This document shows positions 7,558-11,956 of a stretch of 11,956 bases of DNA, piece by piece. A model generated the notes under the pieces. It was given only the letters and a program-made list of their open reading frames with translations, searched no databases and was not told the origin of the DNA. How positions within the stretch are numbered: the stretch's first letter is position 1; each line of letters begins with the position of its first letter. The DNA comes from DATGUA01 sp035301545 (GTDB taxonomy: Bacteria; Bacillota; Clostridia; Tissierellales; Tissierellaceae), in assembly GCA_035301545.1 (NCBI GenBank), contig DATGUA010000006.1, forward strand, positions 1-11,956. The letters are read 5' to 3'. Both the position numbers and the translations under genes were made by a program.

Positions 7558-8952
7558 TTACCCCCTAAAGTTTTTAACAGATTTATTTTTGTGATTAAAG
7601 TACATATAAAACAATATCCCAATAAGTGGAATGATTAATCCTACAATGGAAGTTTGAGGATCTTCTATAAATGTATTTATCATAAGACCTATAAATATAA
7701 GTGTAGTTATGATTACAGTTATAGGGTATGCTATAACCTTGTATGGTCTTTCCATTTTAGGATATTTTCTTCTATATATTATAACAGCAAATACTCCTAA
7801 AGTATTAAAAAGCATTCCTGAAAATACTACTAATGATGTAAGCTGGTCTAAATTTCTTAAAAGGACTAATCCTATTGATATAATAGCTTGAACTATTAAT
7901 GCTGATGATGGAACCTGATATTTTGGATGAAGCTTCTTAAAACTTTCAAAGAAATTACCTTCTTTACTCATAGCATAATACATTCGGGGAAATGCTAGTA
8001 TACAGCCATTTAGAGCATTGAACATGGCTATTACCATACCGGCCACAACTAATAAACCGCCAGCATTACCTAATAAACTTTGAGCAGCATAGGTTCCAAG
8101 ATAAAACTCTCCACTATCTATTAAGTCGTGAATAGTGTCCATTGGTATAACTTTATATATTGAATAATTAAATAAAGTATATAATAATGTTATAGAACTA
8201 ATAGATATTACTAATGCTAATGGTAGGTTTTTTTGAGTCTCTTTTAATTCTTCTGCTACAGTATTTAGATTAGTCCAACCTTCATATGCCCATAAACTTG
8301 CTACAGTTGCAAAAGCGATTATACTTATAATAGAAGATAAACTTACATTTTCACCTTTTGGAATTAAACTTAAATCTGGACTTTCTTTACCAAATACAAG
8401 TCCGAGAATCATAATGATTCCTATAGGTATTAATTTTCCAATCATAGATAAGTTTTGTAATTTAGAGGCAGATTTAACTCCAAAATAATTAATAGTAGTA
8501 AGAAATATAATTAAAACTATAGCAATTATTTTTATTGTCCCTTCTCCCATAGGGATTATAGCAGTAAGTGCACTAGGAAGAGCTACAGCAATAGCTGCAA
8601 TAGAACCAGGCCCTCCTATTAACCAATTATTAAATCCAGCCATAAATCCTACCAAAGGAGAATAAGCATTACTTAAATATACAGTAAGTCCTCCGGCTTT
8701 AGGATTTGCTGCTCCTAATTCTGCATAACATATTCCCCCAAGTAAAGATACTATTCCTCCAATTATCCAGCTCAGAAGGGCAAGTCCTGGGGTCATATTA
8801 GTTCTCATTAGAACATAAGAGCCTAAATAAAATATACCAGAGCCTACCATGATCCCACCTAAGATACTTATACCACCAAACAAGCTTATTTCTCTCCTAA
8901 ATCCTACATCCTCCATTTGATTACTTGTTTTTACCTTTTCACTTATTTCCAC
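7558..8952 (-). CDS. APC-family amino acid permease under lysine riboswitch control
   Basis: This 464-residue cytoplasmic-membrane transporter of the amino acid-polyamine-organocation superfamily resembles the SteT/LAT-type branch. About 12 hydrophobic segments can be followed. The first carries the substrate-binding unwound motif MVGSGIF (35-41). LLGGICYAELGAANPKAGG (71-89) is the typical TM2 to loop signature, and GFNNWLIGGPGSIAAIAVAL (107-126) forms TM3. FATVASLWAYEGWTNLN with VAEELKETQKNLP is the conserved TM6 and following loop, and RMYYAMSKEGNF is the TM8-9 loop signature. I chose GTG 8952 because AAAGGAG (8967-8961) is 8 nt upstream and codons further up run back through the leader terminator. 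The lysine riboswitch upstream points to lysine or a lysine-related compound as substrate. The family alone cannot settle this. Confidence 0.9.
   Translation of the reverse strand: MEISEKVKTSNQMEDVGFRREISLFGGISILGGIMVGSGIFYLGSYVLMRTNMTPGLALLSWIIGGIVSLLGGICYAELGAANPKAGGLTVYLSNAYSPLVGFMAGFNNWLIGGPGSIAAIAVALPSALTAIIPMGEGTIKIIAIVLIIFLTTINYFGVKSASKLQNLSMIGKLIPIGIIMILGLVFGKESPDLSLIPKGENVSLSSIISIIAFATVASLWAYEGWTNLNTVAEELKETQKNLPLALVISISSITLLYTLFNYSIYKVIPMDTIHDLIDSGEFYLGTYAAQSLLGNAGGLLVVAGMVIAMFNALNGCILAFPRMYYAMSKEGNFFESFKKLHPKYQVPSSALIVQAIISIGLVLLRNLDQLTSLVVFSGMLFNTLGVFAVIIYRRKYPKMERPYKVIAYPITVIITTLIFIGLMINTFIEDPQTSIVGLIIPLIGILFYMYFNHKNKSVKNFRG
7561..7566 (-). promoter_or_regulatory. Ribosome binding site deciding the TTG start of the amidohydrolase
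   Basis: AGGGGG lies inside the last codons of the permease gene, 7 nt before TTG 7553. No ATG is similarly placed in the frame. Confidence 0.6.
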
Positions 8953-8960
8953 TTTATCAG

Positions 8961-8967
8961 CTCCTTT
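8961..8967 (-). promoter_or_regulatory. Ribosome binding site deciding the GTG start of the permease
   Basis: AAAGGAG on the minus strand is 8 nt before GTG 8952 and directly after the T-run of the leader terminator. The longer frame beginning at 9036 would have to start inside the riboswitch-terminator region. Confidence 0.65.
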
Positions 8968-9004
8968 ATAAAAATAAAAACATCTAACTAAATAGTTAGA
9001 TGTT
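8966..9004 (-). terminator. Riboswitch-controlled intrinsic terminator
   Basis: On the minus strand AACATCTAACT (9004-8994) pairs with AGTTAGATGTT (8989-8979) around a 4-nt loop, followed by TTTTATTTTTAT. It lies between the lysine aptamer and the permease ribosome binding site, the standard place for the expression platform of an OFF-type switch. Confidence 0.88.
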
Positions 9005-9046
9005 AAATTTAAGAAAATCCTCTTTATTTTCTCCACAAATTAATGT

Positions 9047-9213
9047 GATAGCTCAACATCTAAGTATTATACTTAGATGACAGTCTCATATCTATTAAAT
9101 ATAAGACCAGCCTTAAAATTTGATATTTAAGACTTCGGCAAATAGCTCCTTTCATATTATATCTAAGGCTTTCGGCCTCCATAATATTACTATTAACTCT
9201 TTGCGCCTCTACC
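9047..9213 (-). ncRNA. Lysine riboswitch (L box) aptamer
   Basis: Read on the minus strand, this region carries the characteristic L-box core in order. It begins with GGTAGAGGCGCAAAGAG, the counterpart of GAUAGAGGUGCGAAC. Next come the GGAGGCCGAAAGCC hairpin, AAAGGAGC followed by TTTGCCGAAG, GGCTGGTC, GACTGTCATC, a P5 hairpin (CATCTAAG with CTTAGATG), and finally GAGCTATC. GGTAG (9213-9209) and CTATC (9051-9047) close P1. Lysine binding in the five-way junction normally causes early termination, and a terminator lies just downstream. It controls the permease-amidohydrolase operon. Confidence 0.93.
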
Positions 9214-9256
9214 TCAATTATGAATTATGAGGATTTATTATTCTATTGTTTCATCA

Positions 9257-9285
9257 ATACTAGCACATAAGTTATTAGTTGTCAA
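9257..9285 (-). promoter_or_regulatory. Sigma-A promoter of the lysine riboswitch operon
   Basis: On the minus strand TTGACA (9285-9280) is a perfect -35. After a 17-nt spacer comes TAGTAT (9262-9257), preceded by a TGC extended -10. The predicted start is near 9250, about 35 nt upstream of the aptamer. Confidence 0.85.
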
Positions 9286-9383
9286 ATTGTTAACCATAGT
9301 GGATAGTGTTAATACTTTTTATAGAAGGTAGGGTGTTCTAGTTATTTCCTAATAAAGATTTTAGATTTATAAAAGAACAGATC

Positions 9384-9399
9384 CTATATTTAAATATAG
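9384..9399. repeat. 16-nt perfect palindrome upstream of the GcvT-like gene promoter
   Basis: CTATATTTAAATATAG is a perfect palindrome lying just before the candidate -35 of the GcvT-like gene. It could be a regulator-binding site. In such AT-rich DNA, chance palindromes of this type are possible. Confidence 0.4.
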
Positions 9400-9402
9400 A
9401 GT

Positions 9403-9433
9403 TTGTTATCCTGTTTATGTTTAGCTCTATAAT
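9403..9433 (+). promoter_or_regulatory. Candidate promoter of the GcvT-like gene
   Basis: A perfect -10, TATAAT (9428-9433), lies 65 nt before the ATG. The best -35 is TTGTTA (9403-9408) with a long 19-nt spacer. The -10 is embedded in the imperfect palindrome CTCTATAATAGAG (9425-9437), which may be an operator. The rest of 9214-9497 shows no coding potential and no recognised riboswitch on the + strand. Confidence 0.45.
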
Positions 9434-9484
9434 AGAGGGGTATAAAAGAAATAAGATCATTTCAATAACTGTATATTAAGTAAC

Positions 9485-9491
9485 GGAGGTG
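9485..9491 (+). promoter_or_regulatory. Ribosome binding site deciding the GcvT-like start
   Basis: GGAGGTG is 6 nt before ATG 9498. An in-frame GTG at 9489 is part of this ribosome binding site and so is not the start. Confidence 0.75.
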
Positions 9492-9497
9492 TTATTT

Positions 9498-10517
9498 ATG
9501 TTAAAGAACGACCAAGTTCGAAGAAAGGATCATGAAACTATTAGGAAACATGTAGGATTTTATGATTTTACCCATGAGGTTTTAGAAGTTGGGGGTAAAG
9601 ATGCGACTAAGTTTCTAGACTATATATTTCTAAATTCTATTCACAACACCAAATTAGACGGAGCAAAATATACAACAATGTTAAATGAAGACGGGATAAT
9701 AATAGATGATGTTATAGTTTTTAGACTAGAGGAAGATCTATATTGGGTATCAACATTATTTATTAAGGAAATGAAAGAATGGTTTGAGAAATATAAAGAA
9801 GGATTTGATTTTCAATATAAAGATATAACTGAAGAAATATCTATGTGGGCAGTTCAAGGACCAGATTCAAGAAAGCTATTAAATAAAATATTAGAAGAGA
9901 ATATAGATGATATGAAATTCTTTGATTTTAAAGAAAATAAAGTTGACAATATTCCTGTAAGAATATCAAGAAGTGGATTTACAGGAGAATTAGGATATGA
10001 AATATATGCTAATCCTAGATGTGAAGATATTCTTAGAAAAGAATTATTAGAAAAAGGTAAGGAGTTCAATGTCAAGGAAATGGAAACAGATGTGATTCTA
10101 ACAAGTATTCCTGCAGAAAAAGGATATGTAATTATGAGTGATTTAGAAGGGTTAAACCCTTATGAAGCTGGATTTGCTTGGTCTATCCGTTGGAACAAGG
10201 ACTTTATAGGAAAAGAAGCTTTAGAAAAGGTTAAAGATGATAATCCAAAACAAAGACTATTAGGATATATAACAGATGAAGATGTAGATATAGAAGAAAA
10301 ATCTATTATAAAAGTAGATGATAAGGAAGTAGGTAAAGTTACAAAATCAGCATATGGTTATACTGTAGAAAAGAATATAGGATATGTAGTATTAGATAAA
10401 GAATATGCTAACAAGGATCAAGAAATAGAAATAGTAAATGGAGATGATGTAGTAAAAGCAGTAGTAACAGATAGAGTATTTTATGATAAAGATGATGAAA
10501 GAAGATATGGAAGATAA
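9498..10517 (+). CDS. Aminomethyltransferase (GcvT/DmdA)-family folate-binding protein
   Basis: This 339-residue protein has the three-domain GcvT fold, used by folate-dependent enzymes that move a C1 unit from an aminomethyl or methyl donor to tetrahydrofolate. It shows the N-terminal VGFYDFTHEVLEVGGKDATK (19-38), the folate/catalytic strand MLNEDGIIIDDVIVFR (61-76) with the Asp pair at 70-71, AVQGPDSRKLL (118-128) and SRSGFTGELGYEIY (157-170), the counterpart of GYTGEDGYEI. AGFAWSIRWNKDFIGKEAL is followed by the C-terminal barrel (RLLGYITDEDVD). True GcvT is about 360-375 residues and is normally near gcvH/gcvP, none of which is here. It may therefore be a paralogue acting on another methylamine, betaine, sarcosine or DMSP-like donor, or a T-protein of a dispersed system. 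It is probably monocistronic, with its own promoter region and a strong terminator. Confidence 0.85.
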   Translation: MLKNDQVRRKDHETIRKHVGFYDFTHEVLEVGGKDATKFLDYIFLNSIHNTKLDGAKYTTMLNEDGIIIDDVIVFRLEEDLYWVSTLFIKEMKEWFEKYKEGFDFQYKDITEEISMWAVQGPDSRKLLNKILEENIDDMKFFDFKENKVDNIPVRISRSGFTGELGYEIYANPRCEDILRKELLEKGKEFNVKEMETDVILTSIPAEKGYVIMSDLEGLNPYEAGFAWSIRWNKDFIGKEALEKVKDDNPKQRLLGYITDEDVDIEEKSIIKVDDKEVGKVTKSAYGYTVEKNIGYVVLDKEYANKDQEIEIVNGDDVVKAVVTDRVFYDKDDERRYGR

Positions 10518-10522
10518 GATAT

Positions 10523-10568
10523 AAAATAAAAATGTTATATCCTGATCAGGATATAGCATTTTTATTTT
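10523..10568. terminator. Terminator after the GcvT-like gene
   Basis: The 23-nt arms 10523-10545 and 10546-10568 are complementary throughout apart from one G-U pair. The core is TATATCCTGA/TCAGGATATA, flanked by AAAATAAAAAT and ATTTTTATTTT. The A-run and T-run make it usable in both directions. Confidence 0.88.
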
Positions 10569-10616
10569 AGAAATAATGTATATAGTTTAATATATTGATA
10601 GTATTAATTAAATTAC

Positions 10617-10648
10617 ATATGACAAGATGTGATAAAATATGACAAGAT
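10617..10648. repeat. Two direct copies of ATATGACAAGAT spaced by 20 nt
   Basis: Identical 12-mers at 10617-10628 and 10637-10648 have a start-to-start distance of 20 nt, about two helical turns. They lie about 100 nt upstream of the strong promoter at 10745. They could bind a dimeric regulator on one face of the DNA. This is inferred from spacing only. Confidence 0.5.
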
Positions 10649-10744
10649 ATATAATAAAAAATATTCTAAAAAATATTTTAAATTTATAAAACTGATAGAA
10701 TCAATGAATAAAAGCTAGGATAAAAAGTAGATAAACTTATAATA

Positions 10745-10773
10745 TTGACAAGTTTAAAAAAGTCATTTATAAT
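10745..10773 (+). promoter_or_regulatory. Perfect-consensus sigma-A promoter upstream of the oppA leader
   Basis: TTGACA (10745-10750), a spacer of exactly 17 nt and TATAAT (10768-10773) match the housekeeping consensus at all 12 positions. The predicted transcription start is near 10780, about 425 nt before oppA. Confidence 0.82.
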
Positions 10774-10804
10774 ATTTATAGGAACTATAGTGCCTATAAA
10801 TATT
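10771..10804. promoter_or_regulatory. 34-nt palindrome overlapping the -10 and start site (candidate operator)
   Basis: The arms AATATTTATAGG (10771-10782) and CCTATAAATATT (10793-10804) are perfectly complementary. The centre ACTATAGT (10784-10791) is itself a palindrome, leaving a single mismatched pair. Placed over the -10 and +1, it may be a repressor operator. It could instead form a 5' hairpin in the RNA. Confidence 0.55.
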
Positions 10805-10818
10805 ATTTTCAGAATAAT
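10804..10818. promoter_or_regulatory. Candidate CodY box
   Basis: TATTTTCAGAATAAT matches the CodY consensus AATTTTCWGAAAATT at 12 of 15 positions. It lies about 25-40 nt downstream of the predicted start. CodY commonly represses peptide-transport genes in Firmicutes. Three mismatches in AT-rich DNA make this tentative. Confidence 0.3.
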
Positions 10819-10868
10819 GTTTATATAAACTATATTTATTAGTACTATAATATAGCATTAATTTAAAA

Positions 10869-11030
10869 AGTATCTAAAAATATACTGAGATCCTAAGTTC
10901 AAAAGATATATTGGAACACGACATATTGTGATGATTTAATAGACATAAGGCATTGTTGTTAAAGGTTTTATGATCCTTTAATAAGGAAATGCTTAATGTA
11001 ATTTAAAGATATTTCGTAAATCGAAATTGG
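10869..11030 (+). ncRNA. Structured leader or small RNA of unknown class upstream of oppA
   Basis: No ORF of note is present in 10569-11206; only very short frames occur, such as 19 codons from ATG 11047. Several hairpins lie between the strong promoter and the terminator. One is AGTAT/ATACT (10869-10873, 10882-10886). A nested pair follows, AAGGCATT (10947-10954) with AATGCTT (10988-10994) around TTAAAGG (10959-10965) with CCTTTAA (10975-10981). The last is ATTTCG (11011-11016) with CGAAAT (11022-11027). No known riboswitch core, T-box or tRNA motif was recognised. The region is either a long attenuated leader of oppA or an independent RNA of about 330 nt. Confidence 0.35.
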
Positions 11031-11077
11031 AATAATAAAAGTTAAAATGTTATTTCAGTACATAGATTTTAATATCT

Positions 11078-11115
11078 ACTTAAATCCCATACAATATGGG
11101 ATTTAAGTATTTTTA
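11078..11115 (+). terminator. Intrinsic terminator inside the oppA leader
   Basis: ACTTAAATCCCATA (11078-11091) pairs perfectly with TATGGGATTTAAGT (11095-11108) around a 3-nt loop, followed by ATTTTTAT. It lies about 100 nt before the oppA start and downstream of the strong promoter. Confidence 0.88.
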
Positions 11116-11116
11116 T

Positions 11117-11135
11117 AAGGATTATCCTTTTTTTT
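11117..11135 (+). terminator. Second, short terminator-like hairpin in the oppA leader
   Basis: AAGGA (11117-11121) pairs with TCCTT (11125-11129) around a 3-nt loop and is followed directly by a run of Ts. The stem is only 5 bp, so it may merely back up the preceding terminator. The palindromes TAGCCGGCTA (11135-11144) and TAGAAAAGGTTTTCTA (11143-11158) follow at once. Confidence 0.45.
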
Positions 11136-11206
11136 AGCCGGCTAGAAAAGGTTTTCTATAAAAAATTTAGACTTTTTAAATATATAAAATTTTGGGAGGT
11201 TTATTA

Positions 11207-11956
11207 ATGAAAGGTAAGAAAAGCTTGTCATTACTTTTAGTTTTAGTCCTTTTAGCAACAGCATTAGTAGGATGTGGAAATGATGACAAAGAAACATCAA
11301 ATAGTGAAACATCAGAAGGTGAAAATATAGATAGTGAACAATATTTTAATTTTGTATTAAATGCAGAACCAAGTACATTAGATCCATCTAAAGGTTCAGA
11401 TATCTATTCTTGGAAAGTATTACAAAATATTATGGAACCATTAACAAGATTAGAAGAAGATGAAAATCAAGAGATGGAATTAAAGCCAGCAGGAGCTAAA
11501 GAATGGGAAATTAGTGATGATGGTTTAGTTTGGACTTTTGATTTAGTAGAAAATGAATGGTCTGACGGAGAGCCAGTAACAGCAAATGATTATGAATTTG
11601 GGGCTAAAAGAAGTGTAGATCCAGAAACTGCCTCGCCATTTGCATTCCTAATGACTTCAATTAAAAATGCAGATGAGATAATAGAAGGAGATATGGATCC
11701 AGATGAATTAGGAGTTAAAGCTCTCGATGACAATACTTTAGAAATAACTTTAAAACATCCAACACCATATTTTGATCAATTAACTTATCAAAGAGTATTG
11801 CTTGCTCAAAGAGAGGATATTGTTGAAGAACATGGAGATACATTTGGCTCAGAACCAGATACATTAGTATATAATGGACCTTTTGTATTATCACAATGGG
11901 CACATAATAGTGAAGTAGTATTAGAGAAAAATGATAATTACTGGGATTCTGATTCT
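11207..11956 (+). CDS. oppA: OppA-type oligopeptide ABC transporter substrate-binding lipoprotein, 5' part
   Basis: The first 250 residues of an extracytoplasmic peptide-binding lipoprotein (SBP_bac_5 family) are visible; the frame is open at the window edge. The start is ATG 11207, with GGGAGGT at 11194-11200. The signal peptide MKGKKSLSLLLVLVLLATAL ends in the lipobox L-V-G-C (Cys23). A short acidic/serine linker (GNDDKETSNSETSEGENIDS) comes before the domain. Family signatures are LNAEPSTLDPSKGSD, VLQNIMEPLTRLEED, AKEWEISDDGLVWTFDL, WSDGEPVTANDYEFGAKRSV, the cluster-5 region (YVF/YEF..R..dP), LEITLKHPTPYF, LVYNGPFVLSQW and EKNDNYWDSDS. It captures oligopeptides for an OppBCDF-type importer, whose other genes would lie beyond the window. 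It is likely controlled by the long upstream leader and terminator. Confidence 0.93.
   Translation, partial: MKGKKSLSLLLVLVLLATALVGCGNDDKETSNSETSEGENIDSEQYFNFVLNAEPSTLDPSKGSDIYSWKVLQNIMEPLTRLEEDENQEMELKPAGAKEWEISDDGLVWTFDLVENEWSDGEPVTANDYEFGAKRSVDPETASPFAFLMTSIKNADEIIEGDMDPDELGVKALDDNTLEITLKHPTPYFDQLTYQRVLLAQREDIVEEHGDTFGSEPDTLVYNGPFVLSQWAHNSEVVLEKNDNYWDSDS

Noticed and set aside
7709..7891. Plus-strand 60-aa frame
   Set aside because: Hydrophobic shadow frame inside the permease gene.
9301..9480. Possible glycine riboswitch before the GcvT-like gene
   Set aside because: No tandem aptamer core and no glycine-riboswitch motif is present; only promoter-like elements and palindromes are seen.
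9854..10075. Minus-strand 73-aa frame
   Set aside because: It is antisense to the GcvT-like gene in a strongly conserved segment; no start signal.
11047..11106. 19-codon ORF spanning the leader terminator
   Set aside because: It lacks a good RBS and its 3' half is simply the terminator hairpin, so coding is not supported.
10870..11110. Possible T-box, SAM, FMN or c-di-GMP leader before oppA
   Set aside because: None of the conserved cores (for example the T-box AGGGTGGNACCGCG) could be found.
11715..11903. Minus-strand 62-aa frame
   Set aside because: Antisense to the well-supported oppA frame.
1..11956. CRISPR array, tRNA, rRNA or insertion sequence
   Set aside because: No regularly spaced repeats, tRNA cloverleaf cores, rRNA segments or transposase frames with terminal inverted repeats were recognised.

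Overview
The window is very AT-rich. Strong AGGAGG-type ribosome binding sites, sigma-A-like promoters, lipobox lipoproteins and many hairpin-plus-T-run terminators point to a low-GC Gram-positive bacterium, most likely an anaerobic member of the Clostridia/Tissierellia. This placement is inferred from composition and gene content; no rRNA or other marker gene is present.

Layout. (1) 2-1780, + strand: the 3' end of a type I restriction-modification methylase (hsdM) and a complete specificity subunit (hsdS). (2) 1799-2382: a small membrane-protein gene broken by a frameshift at a short AT dinucleotide run. (3) 2404-4032: an acidic lipoprotein, then a LiaF/toast-rack-like membrane protein, each followed by a clear terminator. 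(4) 4147-5933: a two-gene cobalamin unit, cbiP-cbiB, with a 4-nt ATGA overlap. The CbiP lacks its whole glutamine amidotransferase domain but keeps the family's N-terminal ATPase domain and its extreme C-terminal tail. (5) 5955-8952, - strand: an operon of an APC-family amino acid permease and a YtcJ-type amidohydrolase. A 545-nt leader precedes it, holding a strong promoter, a recognisable lysine riboswitch and an intrinsic terminator. (6) 9498-10517, + strand: a stand-alone GcvT-fold (aminomethyltransferase-like) protein. (7) 10518-11206: a 689-nt non-coding stretch with direct repeats, a perfect-consensus promoter overlapping a 34-nt palindrome, a CodY-like site, several hairpins and a terminator. 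(8) 11207-end: the N-terminal 250 residues of an OppA-type oligopeptide-binding lipoprotein that runs off the window.

How the parts fit. The metabolic half centres on amino acid and peptide uptake: a lysine-controlled permease, a peptide-binding protein with a long regulated leader, and a folate-type C1-transfer protein. It also carries late steps of corrinoid synthesis. Amino-acid-fermenting anaerobes are often rich in ammonia and use B12-dependent aminomutases, so a CbiP working on free ammonia would make sense there; this is a hypothesis only. The most unusual items are the CbiP without its glutaminase domain, the pairing of a lysine riboswitch with a YtcJ amidohydrolase, and the structured, terminator-containing leader upstream of oppA.
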